A stretch of DNA of 64,000 nt from Arcanobacterium sp. S3PF19 (GCF_000758825.1 NZ_JRMX01000015.1:1-64000); one strand, 5' to 3'. Positions 1 to 9,404 are shown, numbered from the stretch's first letter. The notes: generated by a model not told the origin, from the sequence alone. Numbers and translations are program-made.

Positions 1-188
1 AACCCCCCCCCCCCCGGCAAATATGTCTTACAAAACGGCTGGGCGCGGCGGACTTCCGTTTTGGGGTCTGTTTTCGGAGACGGCCGGATCCGTTTTCGGA
101 ACACACACAGATTGCACAGATTCATCCGCGGAGTGCAGACGGCACCGAAATTCTCCCAAAACAGAGAAATCCGGAAAAGAAACGTATG
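1..188. other. window edge, no gene recognised
   Basis: No gene can be supported here. Positions 3-15 are a run of 13 C residues. All three forward frames stay open through much of the stretch, as expected for this base composition, but none gives a recognisable protein. The tail of a gene entering from the left cannot be excluded. Confidence 0.4.
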
Positions 189-217
189 TTGACAAACACA
201 CTGCCCGGGCTTATGCT
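189..217 (+). promoter_or_regulatory. candidate sigma-70-type promoter
   Basis: TTGACA at 189-194 and TATGCT at 212-217 are separated by exactly 17 bases, a near-consensus housekeeping promoter. Transcription would start near 224, about 60 bases before a small ORF with a strong ribosome binding site and about 390 bases before the ABC permease, so this is the best candidate promoter for that unit. Confidence 0.6.
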
Positions 218-284
218 GATTCAGGCCTCAAAGTGGGCCTGCACGGCAGTGTGCATCACCGTCAGATTAAGGAGGTGACCGGCC

Positions 285-413
285 ATGAATTATCACAGTA
301 ATATCTCAGATATGGATATCTCGGGTGACGGCCCCGGAAGTAAGTTCCGACATACTTTCTCCGCCGCCTCCCCGAACAGCGAAAACGGCAGTCACCCCTT
401 CGGCGTGAAATAG
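285..413 (+). CDS. candidate small ORF, 42 aa, in the leader of an ABC transporter operon
   Basis: An ATG at 285 is preceded by a full Shine-Dalgarno sequence (AGGAGGTGA at 270-278, spacing 6), the strongest ribosome binding site in the neighbourhood, and the frame closes at TAG 411-413. The predicted product is hydrophilic, rich in Ser, Asn, Asp and Gly, with no Cys, no membrane segment and no family I recognise. It lies between a near-consensus promoter (189-217) and the duplicated permease at 614, with about 200 bases of foldable leader after it. It may be a regulatory leader peptide or a genuine small protein. The evidence for translation is the ribosome binding site and promoter only; conservation has not been tested. 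Confidence 0.45.
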   Translation: MNYHSNISDMDISGDGPGSKFRHTFSAASPNSENGSHPFGVK

Positions 414-613
414 CGTTTTCGGCATACTTTAAAATTATCGGTAATTTTCTTCCGCTGTTTGGCGGTTTCGGTTTCTTTTCCCGCCCGTATCTGCCTTTGG
501 CACGGAAAAACGCCCGCCTGCGGGCATTGCCTGCGGCTGCGGCGTACGCCGGCGCCGGCGGCAATACCGAAACCCCGCGCGGAATATAAATATGACAGCA
601 CAGGAACTTCGTC
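414..613 (+). promoter_or_regulatory. structured untranslated leader before the permease gene
   Basis: No convincing ORF. The stretch contains a GCCCGC/GCGGGC hairpin at 511-524, a GC-rich self-complementary segment around 545-565, and a distant match between a GGTTTCGG element near 463-470 and CCGAAACC near 568-575 that could close a larger structure. The ribosome binding site of the permease (AGGAA, about 602-606) follows. No known riboswitch consensus (TPP, cobalamin, SAM) was recognised. Confidence 0.3.
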
Positions 614-2362
614 ATGACTATATTTACAGTCTCCCGGAAAAACGAAAACACGAAAAAAGTCACTTTTGCCACACGGCTGTATTCCGACGTCATCGTCTGT
701 GTCGGAATACTGGCACTGTTTGGAGTCGCCGCATATGTTCTGCAGGGAATAAATATGCCCGTAAAACAGGGAAATATCCCCTCTGCCGTTTCCGCCGACC
801 CGGCGCGGCTGCCGTATTATGCACTGCGTTCGGTGTTCCGAATGTTTGTCGCTCTGATATTTTCCCTGATCTTTACCGTTGTTTACGCACTGGCGGCGGC
901 ACGTGGCCGGCGGCTGGGAAGAGTCCTCATTCCCCTGCTCGACATACTGCAGTCCGTGCCGATCCTCGGTTTCCTTTCCGCAACGGTTACAGTCTGGCTC
1001 GTCATTTTTCCCAATTCCATGCTCGGCGTGGAAGCAGCCTCAATTTTTGCCATCTTTACCGGCCAGGCATGGAATATGACCTTCTCATTCCACAGATCGC
1101 TGCTCAGCGAACCGAAGGAACTGGACGAAGCGGCACGCAGCCTCGGTCTCAGCCGCTGGCAGCGTTTTTGGACTCTCGATATGCCCAATTCCGCAATTCC
1201 CCTGCTGTGGAACTGCATGATGTCGGTTGGCGGAGGATGGTTCTTCCTCACCGCTTCGGAAATGATCTCCGTCAACAACCGCACCTACGCACTGCCGGGT
1301 ATCGGCAGCTTTGTGGCGCAGGCAGCCGCGGAAGACAAACCCGGCCATATCAGGTGGGCAATCGGGACAATGATAATCGTCGTTGTCGCCATTGATTTCC
1401 TGCTGTGGAAGCCGCTCACCGCATGGGCCGAGCGCTTTCGGATCACACACGGCGCCGGCGGGGAAGAACGGCGCAGCGCGGTACTCACGCTGATCCGTCA
1501 GTCGCATACCGACGAAATAATCGGCAGGATTTTTTCTCCCCTGCGTGAGCAGATTGACCGCGCAATGCGCATATTCGGCAAAACGGGCGCAAAATGGCAC
1601 CGCGGCGGCAGAATGGAAAAACCGGCGGACTTCGCTTTTACGGCAGCCGTTTTGGCAGTAACGGCGGCGGCCGCCGCCCGCCTGCTTTTCTTCGTTTCGC
1701 AAACCACGGGTCTGGGAGAATTTGCGACTGCCGGTTTCCTCGGCGCACTGACGTTCATCCGCGTTGCCGTGCTCATACTTCTCAGCACGCTGATCTGGGT
1801 TCCGATCGGGGCAGTCATCGGAATGCACCCGAAAGTATCGCGGATTATGCAGCCGGTCGTCCAAATCTGCGCCAGCTTCCCCGCGAATTTCATTTTTCCT
1901 TTCGCCATGGTGTGGTTTTCGGCATGGCATATCGATTTAAGCCTGGGCAGCATCATCCTGATGGCTTTGGGAACACAGTGGTACATTCTGTTTAACGTCA
2001 TCGCCGGAGCGAGCGCCATTCCCGGGGATTTGCGGGAAATGGCACGCAGTTTCCGTCTCGGGCCTCTGCTGCGTTGGAAAAGCCTGATTCTGCCGGCCAT
2101 TTTCGGCCCGTGGTGCACCGGAGGACTCACTGCGGCGGGCGGGGCCTGGAACGCGTCAATCGTTTCCGAAATCGTCGAATACGGAAAACACCGTTTTTCA
2201 ACTCCCGGTCTGGGCACATATATTGCCGATGCCACAGGCGCCGGCGACACCGCCCGTATTCTGGTCGGAATCACCGTGATGAGTTTAATCGTGGTTCTGA
2301 GCAATAAACTGTTTTGGGCCCCTTTGCAGCGCATTGCCGCCGGGCGGTTCACGGTCGGCTAA
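614..2362 (+). CDS. ABC transporter permease, duplicated anion-type (NitT/TauT-like)
   Basis: Membrane permease of 582 aa made of two homologous binding-protein-dependent transport domains, about residues 1-275 and 320-582. Each carries an EAA-type coupling loop that contacts the ATPase: DEAARSLGLSRWQRFW in the first half and REMARSFRLGPLLRWKS in the second. Length and layout fit the family of duplicated anion-transport permeases (COG4986-like), in which one polypeptide supplies both channel halves. ATG 614 follows AGGAA. The ATPase gene starts 100 bases downstream on the same strand, so the two form an operon. No substrate-binding protein gene lies nearby; it must be elsewhere or to the left of the window. 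Substrate unknown; nitrate, sulfonate or thiamine-precursor type anions are typical of relatives. Confidence 0.85.
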   Translation: MTIFTVSRKNENTKKVTFATRLYSDVIVCVGILALFGVAAYVLQGINMPVKQGNIPSAVSADPARLPYYALRSVFRMFVALIFSLIFTVVYALAAARGRRLGRVLIPLLDILQSVPILGFLSATVTVWLVIFPNSMLGVEAASIFAIFTGQAWNMTFSFHRSLLSEPKELDEAARSLGLSRWQRFWTLDMPNSAIPLLWNCMMSVGGGWFFLTASEMISVNNRTYALPGIGSFVAQAAAEDKPGHIRWAIGTMIIVVVAIDFLLWKPLTAWAERFRITHGAGGEERRSAVLTLIRQSHTDEIIGRIFSPLREQIDRAMRIFGKTGAKWHRGGRMEKPADFAFTAAVLAVTAAAAARLLFFVSQTTGLGEFATAGFLGALTFIRVAVLILLSTLIWVPIGAVIGMHPKVSRIMQPVVQICASFPANFIFPFAMVWFSAWHIDLSLGSIILMALGTQWYILFNVIAGASAIPGDLREMARSFRLGPLLRWKSLILPAIFGPWCTGGLTAAGGAWNASIVSEIVEYGKHRFSTPGLGTYIADATGAGDTARILVGITVMSLIVVLSNKLFWAPLQRIAAGRFTVG

Positions 2363-2462
2363 ACCCGGGCGCACAGGCACACAGACATGCCGCCGCGCAG
2401 ACAAATACGCACACACAGACAATATCCGAACGAAAATCCACAGACTTAAAGGACGGCAGATT

Positions 2463-3896
2463 ATGAACATGAATACGGTATCGGCACCGAACACGGAAGC
2501 AATCATCCGCGCCGAACACATCAGCCAGAGTTTCACCGCGGAAAACGGAAGCACGCAGCACGTGCTGAAAGACATCTCCTTTACCCTGCACGAAGGGGAA
2601 ATAGTGGCAATTCTGGGACGTTCCGGGGCAGGGAAATCCACTTTTCTGCGCACTCTTGCGGGCTTGGTGGAGCCCACCGCCGGCAGTGTCGCCTACCGCG
2701 GAAAAACTCTGACCGGCCCAAACCCGGGCGTGGCAATCATTTTCCAGAATTTCGCCCTTATGCCCTGGCTGACCGTGCAAAACAACGTTGAGCTGGGACT
2801 GCGCGCCCGGGGCGTAAAACGCAAAGAGCGCGCCGAACGGGCATTGGCGGCAATCGACTCCATCGGTCTCGACGGCTTCGAAAGCGCATACCCGAAAGAA
2901 CTTTCCGGGGGAATGCGTCAGCGCGTGGGCATTGCGCGCGCACTGGTTCTTCGCCCCGATGCCCTGTTTATGGACGAACCGTTCTCGGCTCTGGACGTGC
3001 TGACGGCCGAAAATCTGCGGCAGGAAGTGCTCAAGCTGTGGTCGAAGAAAGAACGCGACATTAAATCCGTGCTGATTGTGACACACAATATCGAAGAGGC
3101 CGTGCAGATGGCGGACCGCGTGGTAGTGCTCGGTTCCCACCCGGGGCACTTAATCGCCGATCTGCGTATTGACCTTCCCCGCCCGCGCAACAGGCACAGC
3201 GCCGAATTCGGGCAGGCTGTGGATCGTCTTTACGCCATCCTGACCGGGGCGACATCCGCAGATACCACAAACACTTCCGGCACCGGGCACAGAACACAGA
3301 CGGAACCGGGCGCACACGCCGCCGCGCAAAGCCGAGAAACGGCTGCGATCACCGAAATGCTCATGCGCCGGGCGGGAAATTCCAACCCCGCGCACGGTTC
3401 CGGAAACACACCGATACACCTGCTGCCCAATGCCACTCCGGGCGGGCTGGCAGGTCTGCTCGACGTGATGGCAGACACTCCGGCCGGACTGGATCTTGCC
3501 GATATCGCAGCCGATCTCTCCTTTGAGGTAGATGATCTGTTTCCGCTTGTCGACGCGGGAATACTGCTTAATGTGCTCACTGCGGAAAACGGGCACGTTA
3601 CGATCACCGCGGAAGGGAAAAAGTGGCACCGGGCAGATATTCTGACCAGCAAACAGATTTTTGCCCGACTGGCACTTAACCATGCCCCGCTTGTGTGTGC
3701 CATCGACAGAGCGCTGGCAAACAACGGCGGAAAACTGCGCGGAGAACTGATTTTGGATCTGCTGCGCAGCAGACACCCCAACGGGCTGGCAAAACAGCAG
3801 TTTGAAACGGCTATCAGCTGGGGCCGCTACGGCGAACTTTTCGACTATGATGCAGACGACGACGAACTGACACGCACGGTCGGGCAAAGCGAATAA
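2463..3896 (+). CDS. ABC transporter ATP-binding protein with C-terminal AAA-associated domain
   Basis: 477 aa. The N-terminal 260 residues are a NitT/TauT-type ATPase: Walker A GRSGAGKST, signature LSGGMRQRVGIARAL, Walker B LFMDEPFSALD and the switch His in VTHNIEEA. Residues from about 335 to 470 match the AAA_assoc_C domain (PF09821), which often follows ATPases paired with duplicated anion permeases and is thought to be regulatory. Between them is a Thr/Ala/His-rich linker. I chose ATG 2463 rather than upstream in-frame starts because the protein then begins just before the conserved ABC fold; the ribosome binding site is weak. Second gene of the operon with the permease at 614. A bidirectional hairpin terminator follows. 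Confidence 0.85.
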   Translation: MNMNTVSAPNTEAIIRAEHISQSFTAENGSTQHVLKDISFTLHEGEIVAILGRSGAGKSTFLRTLAGLVEPTAGSVAYRGKTLTGPNPGVAIIFQNFALMPWLTVQNNVELGLRARGVKRKERAERALAAIDSIGLDGFESAYPKELSGGMRQRVGIARALVLRPDALFMDEPFSALDVLTAENLRQEVLKLWSKKERDIKSVLIVTHNIEEAVQMADRVVVLGSHPGHLIADLRIDLPRPRNRHSAEFGQAVDRLYAILTGATSADTTNTSGTGHRTQTEPGAHAAAQSRETAAITEMLMRRAGNSNPAHGSGNTPIHLLPNATPGGLAGLLDVMADTPAGLDLADIAADLSFEVDDLFPLVDAGILLNVLTAENGHVTITAEGKKWHRADILTSKQIFARLALNHAPLVCAIDRALANNGGKLRGELILDLLRSRHPNGLAKQQFETAISWGRYGELFDYDADDDELTRTVGQSE

Positions 3897-3938
3897 AAGG
3901 CGCGCCCGGCCGGGCGGCCTGTGCGTGCAGATCTGCTG

Positions 3939-3976
3939 CGCTTTTCTCTGTCTGTGCGCACAGGCAGAGAAAAGCG
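3939..3976. terminator. symmetric hairpin terminator between convergent genes
   Basis: Two 19-base arms (3939-3957 and 3958-3976) are reverse complements except for one central T/G position and meet with almost no loop. The TTTT and AAAA blocks inside the arms suit termination from both directions. The hairpin sits between the ABC operon (plus) and the aldose epimerase gene (minus). Confidence 0.65.
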
Positions 3977-4017
3977 GCGAAAAGGGATTAAACTCCGAAA
4001 AGTGAGAGGGGCGCCGT

Positions 4018-5004
4018 TCAGCCCGCGTTGCACCGGTAACTCAAAGTGACGGTAACCGTCCGTTCCCCGCCGGCGGGCAGGCCGACGCTCGCCACCGAAT
4101 CCGCACGGTTAAATGCATCGGGAAGATGGGAACTCGGCTCCAGGGCAATTGATTCGCGCGCGCCGTCCGGCAGACCGTCTGCCGTGAACATATGCAGCAC
4201 GGGAGCCAGAGCGGGTTCCTGCGAAATGCGCACCTCCGCATTTGAACCCAAATCCCGCACAACAGAGGTAACCACGCCGTCGTCTTCGGGAATCAGACCG
4301 CGGAAAGACGTATCTTCCTGCGTGCTTCCCAAATATTCATATACCACCGGGGCCTGCACTCCCGCATAGGCTGCCTCGCCGGCGCGCGGAATTTTCTGCG
4401 CATCCACCAAAATTTTCGTGCGCGCGGGAATCTCCACCCGACATTTATTGATCGATTTCATTCCCGGGATTTTAATGTAGGGATGCCAGCCCACAGCGAG
4501 GGGAATCTCGCAGCTGTTTGTGTTTTTGGCGGTAATCTGCACGGAAAGATGCTCCACGCCGTCGGCACCGCTTTCCAGGGAGAAAGTGACCGTCACCGTA
4601 AAATTCCACGGATAGCCGGGGACGCCGCCGATTTTCGCCGACAGCACCAGCGCAGCCGGGGAAGAAACCCGCGAAAACTCCTGCGCACCGATCAGCCCGT
4701 GCATTGCGCCGCCCGGCGTATCACCGGCAAGACAATAGCGTTTGCCCCGAAAACGGTAGCTACCGTCTTTTATCCGCCCACACCAGGGAACCATTATTCT
4801 GCTGCGGGAAGCCACGGTGTTTTGCAGATCGGCGGCACTGCGGTATCCGGCGATCACTTCCTTTCCGGGCTCCGGCTGCCAGGAAAGCAGAGTCGCCCCC
4901 GCGGCAGCCACCAAAGCGGTGGCACCGGAATCGGCGGTAATACGCCACGCCCCAAGTCCGTCAAAGAGAGTTTCTTCAATTTGCGTAAAATGCGATCCGA
5001 CCAC
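4018..5004 (-). CDS. aldose 1-epimerase family protein (galactose mutarotase-like)
   Basis: 328 aa, cytoplasmic (no signal peptide). The fold class is recognisable from an early GGAMHGLIG motif, whose His corresponds to the substrate-binding His of mutarotases, and VGWHPYIKIPG, which carries the second conserved His. The family interconverts alpha and beta anomers of hexoses; some members act on glucose-6-phosphate, and the sequence alone does not decide. The start is GTG at 5004 behind GAGGGGG. It stands alone, downstream of leuS on the same strand but separated by leuS's hairpin, and converges with the ABC operon. No sugar-utilisation gene is adjacent. Confidence 0.8.
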   Translation of the reverse strand: MVGSHFTQIEETLFDGLGAWRITADSGATALVAAAGATLLSWQPEPGKEVIAGYRSAADLQNTVASRSRIMVPWCGRIKDGSYRFRGKRYCLAGDTPGGAMHGLIGAQEFSRVSSPAALVLSAKIGGVPGYPWNFTVTVTFSLESGADGVEHLSVQITAKNTNSCEIPLAVGWHPYIKIPGMKSINKCRVEIPARTKILVDAQKIPRAGEAAYAGVQAPVVYEYLGSTQEDTSFRGLIPEDDGVVTSVVRDLGSNAEVRISQEPALAPVLHMFTADGLPDGARESIALEPSSHLPDAFNRADSVASVGLPAGGERTVTVTLSYRCNAG

Positions 5005-5104
5005 TTCGTTTCCCCCTCGGCAAAATTGTTTCTGTGTTTATCCTACATAACATCGGCAGAAAAGTAACCGGTGTTCCGCAAAAACAGGCGCTGCGCTGCC
5101 GGTA

Positions 5105-5143
5105 CGGTTTGCCGCAGAGAGGCTCCCCTCCCGCGGCAAACCG
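5105..5143 (-). terminator. leuS terminator hairpin
   Basis: Arms CGGTTTGCCGC (5105-5115) and GCGGCAAACCG (5133-5143) are perfect reverse complements, placed three bases after the leuS stop. A second small GC-rich palindrome and a short T-run (AAAAA on the plus strand near 5081) follow in the direction of transcription. Confidence 0.6.
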
Positions 5144-5145
5144 GT

Positions 5146-8031
5146 TCAGAGCACGATATTAACCAGTTTCGGCGCGCGCACAATCACTTTCCGCGGCTCG
5201 CCGTGCACAAACTGCCCGATTTTTTCCGAAGCCAGCGCGAGACGGCGCAGCTCATCCTCCGCAATATCCGGCTTTACCTGCAGCCTGTCGCGCACTTTGC
5301 CCTGCACCTGCACCACGCACGTTACCGTTTCTTCCTCCAGCAGGGATTTGTCCTCCACCACGGGGAACGGCTCGTGCGCAAGCGAATTTTCGTGCCCGAG
5401 ACGCTGCCACAGCTCCTCGGCAATATGCGGGGCAACAGGCGCAACCATCTTCACCAGATCCTCCGCAACCCGGCGGGTGACCGTCCTGCCCGTAAGATAG
5501 TTGTTGAGCATAATCATCTTCGCAATCGCGGTGTTGATCCGCATATGCCGGTATTCTTCCGTCACGTCGGCAATCGTGCGGGCAACGGTTTTCTGCGTTT
5601 CGCGGTCGGGCTGCCCGTCGGCAACCTTCACTTCGCCCGTCGTTTCGTCAACGATATTCCGCCACAGACGCTGCAGAAAACGCTGCGAGCCGACCACGGC
5701 CCTGGTTTCCCAGGGACGGGAAATATCGAGGGGACCCATCGACATTTCATACACACGGAACGTATCGGCGCCGTAACGTGCGCACATTTCGTCCGGAGTC
5801 ACGATGTTTTTCAGCGATTTGCCCATCTTGCCGTATTCACGGTTTACTTCCTCGCCGTGCCACATATATTTCGTTTCGCCGTCGGCGTTCGCGGCCGGCA
5901 CTTCTTCAACCTCATCGGCGGGCACATACTGTCCGCGCGCGTCGGTGTAGGCATAGGCCTGCACATATCCCTGGTTGAAAAGCCTGTGGAAAGGCTCATA
6001 GGAGCTCACCCACCCCAGATCAAAAAGCACCTTGTGCCAGAAACGGGCATAAAGCAGATGCAGCACGGCATGTTCCACACCGCCCACATACAGGTCCGTA
6101 CCGCCGGATTCCTTGCCCGGCCGCGGCCCCATCCAGTAGGCCTCGTTTTTCGGATCAACAAATGCCCGTTCGTTGTGCGGATCGATGTAACGCAGCTCGT
6201 ACCAGCATGAGCCGGCCCAATTCGGCATGGTGTTTGTGTCGCGCCGGTAGGTTTTTAACCCGTCTCCCAAATCAAGCTTTACGTTTACCCACTCCGGCAG
6301 TCTTCCCAGCGGCGGTTCCGGCTGCGAATCGGCATCCTGCGGATCAAAAGACCGCGGGGAATAATCCGGTGTCTGCGGCAGCTCAAGCGGGAGCATGGAC
6401 TCAGGCAGGGCGTGCACGGATCCCTCTTCGTCGTAAACGACGGGGAACGGCTCTCCCCAATATCTCTGCCGGCTGAAGAGCCAGTCGCGCAAACGGTATG
6501 TCACCGCGGCTTTTCCGCAGCCTTTTTCCTCCATCCACGCCGTAATTTTGGCTTTTGCCCCGTCCTTAAACAGCCCGTTGAGCGAAAGCGTATCGTTGGC
6601 GGAATTAATCACTTCACCGTCTTCGGTCCATGCGCGGTCCCACGCAAAACCGTCGGGAGCCTTCATTGTGGGCACAATATCAAGAGCGAACTTCACCGCG
6701 AAATCAAAGTCGCGCTGATCATGGGCGGGCACGGCCATAATCGCACCCGTGCCGTATCCCATCATCACATAATCGGAAGTAAACACCGGAATGTCTTTTC
6801 CGTTTATCGGATTTTCGGCAAAAATTCCCGTAAAAACGCCCGTTTTTTCCTTATCCGCATCCCCGCGTTCCGGTTCGGATTTGCGCGCCGCCGCCCGGCG
6901 GTATGCCGCAACCGCCTCACGCGGAGTGTCCGCGCCGTTTTTCCACTCTTCGGGAATGCCCGGTTTCCACTGCGCGGGAATGTTTTTCTCCTCCAGCATC
7001 GGATGCTCGGGAGAGACGACCATGAACGTTGCCCCGAACAGCGTGTCCGGACGGGTGGTAAACACTGTCAGCGTCTCGCTGCCGGTCTCGTGGTGCGCAG
7101 TAAAATCAACGTTTGCCCCGCGGGACTTACCGATCCAGTTCCGCTGCATGGACTGCACTTTTTCCGGCCAGTCCACATCGTCGAGATCGGCGGCAAGACG
7201 GTCGGCGTAAGCGGTAATGCGCATCACCCACTGCCGCAGATGACGCCTGAACACCGGGTAGTTGCCCCGCTCCGATTTGCCTTCGTTCGTCACTTCTTCG
7301 TTTGCCAGCACGGTTCCCAGACCGGGACACCAATTCACCGGCGCATAATCAACATAGGCCAGACGGTATGAATTTACCGTATCGTTCTTCTCTTTGGCGC
7401 TCAGCGCGCTCCATTTCCTGCCGTCCGGCAAAGGCCTGCTGCCGTCGGCAAAAGAGGCGATAAGTTCGCAAATCGGACGGGCACGGCCCTTGGTGCCGGG
7501 ACGCCGGCCGGGCGCGTCCGGATCGTACCAGGAATTGAAAATCTGCAGGAAAATCCACTGCGTCCAGCGCATATAGTCGACATCGGTGGTGGCAAAGGAA
7601 CGCCGTTTTTCATGCGACAGACCCAGTCTGCGCAGCTGGGCCGCCATATTGGCGATATTTTCCTCCGTCGTGACCCGCGGATGCTGACCTGTCTGCACGG
7701 CATACTGCTCCGCAGGCAGACCGAAAGCGTCATATCCCATGGTGTATAAAACGTTTTTGTTTTGCATCCGCTGGAAACGGGCAACCGTGTCCGTGGCGAT
7801 AAAACCCAGCGGGTGCCCCACGTGCAGGCCTTTTCCGGAAGGATAGGGGAACATGTCCAGAAGGAAGAACGGCTCGGCGGATTTCTTTGCCGGCGGCATC
7901 GAATCGCCCACGGGATTCGGGGCATTGAACGTGCCCTCCGCGTCCCAGCGGTCCTGCCATTTGGCTTCGATCCGGTTTGCCAATGCGGCACTGTAACGGT
8001 ACGGAAATACGGAGTCTTCCTCGGTGCTCAT
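5146..8031 (-). CDS. leuS: leucyl-tRNA synthetase
   Basis: Class I aminoacyl-tRNA synthetase that charges tRNA-Leu; 961 aa, normal for actinobacterial LeuRS. The HIGH motif is HVGH at residues 70-73, directly after PYPSGKGL. The editing insertion shows [13 protein letters not shown], with the conserved Thr-rich and Asp residues that hydrolyse mischarged tRNA. The KMSKS loop reads KMGKS near residue 732, a conservative variant. The C-terminal anticodon-binding and C-terminal domains are complete. ATG 8031 follows AGGAGAATT. It is transcribed divergently from the HIT gene across about 105 bases; I see no T-box or attenuator in that short gap. Confidence 0.97.
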   Translation of the reverse strand: MSTEEDSVFPYRYSAALANRIEAKWQDRWDAEGTFNAPNPVGDSMPPAKKSAEPFFLLDMFPYPSGKGLHVGHPLGFIATDTVARFQRMQNKNVLYTMGYDAFGLPAEQYAVQTGQHPRVTTEENIANMAAQLRRLGLSHEKRRSFATTDVDYMRWTQWIFLQIFNSWYDPDAPGRRPGTKGRARPICELIASFADGSRPLPDGRKWSALSAKEKNDTVNSYRLAYVDYAPVNWCPGLGTVLANEEVTNEGKSERGNYPVFRRHLRQWVMRITAYADRLAADLDDVDWPEKVQSMQRNWIGKSRGANVDFTAHHETGSETLTVFTTRPDTLFGATFMVVSPEHPMLEEKNIPAQWKPGIPEEWKNGADTPREAVAAYRRAAARKSEPERGDADKEKTGVFTGIFAENPINGKDIPVFTSDYVMMGYGTGAIMAVPAHDQRDFDFAVKFALDIVPTMKAPDGFAWDRAWTEDGEVINSANDTLSLNGLFKDGAKAKITAWMEEKGCGKAAVTYRLRDWLFSRQRYWGEPFPVVYDEEGSVHALPESMLPLELPQTPDYSPRSFDPQDADSQPEPPLGRLPEWVNVKLDLGDGLKTYRRDTNTMPNWAGSCWYELRYIDPHNERAFVDPKNEAYWMGPRPGKESGGTDLYVGGVEHAVLHLLYARFWHKVLFDLGWVSSYEPFHRLFNQGYVQAYAYTDARGQYVPADEVEEVPAANADGETKYMWHGEEVNREYGKMGKSLKNIVTPDEMCARYGADTFRVYEMSMGPLDISRPWETRAVVGSQRFLQRLWRNIVDETTGEVKVADGQPDRETQKTVARTIADVTEEYRHMRINTAIAKMIMLNNYLTGRTVTRRVAEDLVKMVAPVAPHIAEELWQRLGHENSLAHEPFPVVEDKSLLEEETVTCVVQVQGKVRDRLQVKPDIAEDELRRLALASEKIGQFVHGEPRKVIVRAPKLVNIVL

Positions 8032-8124
8032 AATTCTCCTTCAAGATAACTGGAAACCGGTTTAATGCTATCTCAATTCCCGGGCGATGATTAACGCGTT
8101 CTGGATACCGGGCAGAAATTCACT

Positions 8125-8136
8125 TAAAATGAACGC
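8125..8136 (+). promoter_or_regulatory. -10 box giving a leaderless HIT mRNA
   Basis: TAAAAT at 8125-8130 lies six bases before the ATG at 8137, so the predicted transcription start coincides with the A of the start codon. There is no Shine-Dalgarno sequence. No clear -35 element is seen. Confidence 0.5.
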
Positions 8137-8673
8137 ATGAGCGTATTTTCAATGATTATCGACGGTAAAATTCCGGGACGTTTTGTTTGGGCAGACGATA
8201 TCTGCGTCGCTTTTGCCACGATTGAACCTGCCGCGCCGGGGCACGTGCTGATTGTGCCGCGGATGGAAGTCGATAAGTATTCCGATCTGCCGGCGAATGT
8301 ATTTGCGCACATGGCTGAGGTAAGCCAGATTATCGGCCGGGCACAGGAAAAGGCTTTCCACGTTCCCCGGGCAATTATTTCCATTCTCGGATTCGATGTT
8401 CCCCACACACACATTCACGTGATTCCCGCCCGGCCCGAGACCGTGAAAGTACTGGGAAACGAAAAACCCGCGCAGCCGGCGGAACTGGACTGCGCGATGC
8501 ATAAACTGCGCAGCGCGGTGCGCGAAATGGGATATGCCGACTTTGTGCCCGAAAAAATGGACAGCCCGAAAACCAAATCCGCCGGAAAGGGAAACGCGCC
8601 AAAGCCGAAGCCCGCGTCAAAACCAAAAGCTAAAACAGAAGCATCCATTTATCCCAAAAATAAAACAATATGA
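8137..8673 (+). CDS. HIT family nucleotide-binding hydrolase
   Basis: 178 aa. The histidine triad is H90-T-H92-I-H94-V in PHTHIHVIP; the family hydrolyses nucleoside phosphoramidates or related nucleotide conjugates, with the middle His forming a covalent intermediate. The catalytic domain ends near residue 140 and is followed by a tail very rich in Lys, Pro and Ala (SPKTKSAGKGNAPKPK...), an addition to the usual 110-140 aa. The mRNA looks leaderless (-10 six bases upstream, no ribosome binding site). The last 44 bases overlap the convergent VKOR gene, so the basic tail is coded opposite that gene's C-terminus. Confidence 0.85.
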   Translation: MSVFSMIIDGKIPGRFVWADDICVAFATIEPAAPGHVLIVPRMEVDKYSDLPANVFAHMAEVSQIIGRAQEKAFHVPRAIISILGFDVPHTHIHVIPARPETVKVLGNEKPAQPAELDCAMHKLRSAVREMGYADFVPEKMDSPKTKSAGKGNAPKPKPASKPKAKTEASIYPKNKTI

Positions 8674-9364
8674 AAGCGCTCAGCGCGGCATATGCGGCCG
8701 TCAGAATCACCGGGTAGTTGCGCACCAAAAATTCGCCTCCGCGCACAAACCGCGCACCGCAGTGCCCTGCCTGCAGACACCGCGCCCACAGCAGCAGGAT
8801 CAGCGGAACCGATATATACCAGGTAAGAACGCAGTACGGGCACAGTGAATGCGCCACAAAAAACGACTGATACATAAACCAGCACACCCAAACTGCCGCC
8901 GCACAGGCCCCCGCGGCCAGCAGACGCCAGATATTTCTGTGCAGACAGGCACCTCCGAGCAATGCCACGCCGAAAGCGGCAAGCGCGGCGAAACCGGCCA
9001 GGCCGAGCACCGAATTCGAAATGCCGAACACGACTTCGTTTACCCGCGTGCCGATCCATTTTCCGCAGCCGATAAGGGGATTCAGATCGCAGGTAAGGGA
9101 GGCACCCGGAGATTTCAGTTTCGTTTTTTCGGCCATAATCAGGGACAGCGCCGCATACATCCCCACCAGCGAGAGAATCACAATCGCCGCCGCGGTTCTT
9201 TTCCCGGTTCCCCCGGCCAGGGCATGCCCGTCGGCGCGGCCGGTCAGTTTCGCCAGCCGCGCATCAATTTCCGCCTCGTCGGCAGGCCGTACCGCAAAAG
9301 AGGAAGAGGCGGCCTTCTGCCCGCCCGCCGCGGAAAGAAAATCTCCGTCTGTTTCTGTGTTCAT
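8630..9364 (-). CDS. vitamin K epoxide reductase (VKOR) family membrane protein
   Basis: 244 aa. An N-terminal cytoplasmic stretch of about 60 aa precedes four to five membrane segments. The VKOR cysteines are visible: a loop pair in TCDLNPLIGCGKW and the active CXXC as CPYC in HSLCPYCVLTWY. In bacteria these proteins recycle a DsbA-like oxidase by passing electrons to quinone, supporting disulfide formation outside the cell; the partner is not next to it. I place the start at ATG 9364 (GGGAG upstream) rather than a longer in-frame start, because the longer version would run into the preceding gene. It lies just downstream of the HAD gene on the same strand and overlaps the HIT gene tail to tail. 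Confidence 0.85.
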   Translation of the reverse strand: MNTETDGDFLSAAGGQKAASSSFAVRPADEAEIDARLAKLTGRADGHALAGGTGKRTAAAIVILSLVGMYAALSLIMAEKTKLKSPGASLTCDLNPLIGCGKWIGTRVNEVVFGISNSVLGLAGFAALAAFGVALLGGACLHRNIWRLLAAGACAAAVWVCWFMYQSFFVAHSLCPYCVLTWYISVPLILLLWARCLQAGHCGARFVRGGEFLVRNYPVILTAAYAALSAFILFYFWDKWMLLF

Positions 9365-9404
9365 CCGTTTCTCCCGTTTTGTGTCGGATACGGTTTTTCC
9401 AAAA

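Noticed and set aside
186-278. 30-aa frame with two Cys ending at the Shine-Dalgarno of the 42-aa ORF
   Set aside because: The predicted promoter lies inside it, so its start would not be transcribed; kept only as a side note in the small-ORF finding.
262-693. Minus-strand ORF overlapping the ABC leader
   Set aside because: Arg-rich, no ribosome binding site, overlaps the small ORF and the start of the permease.
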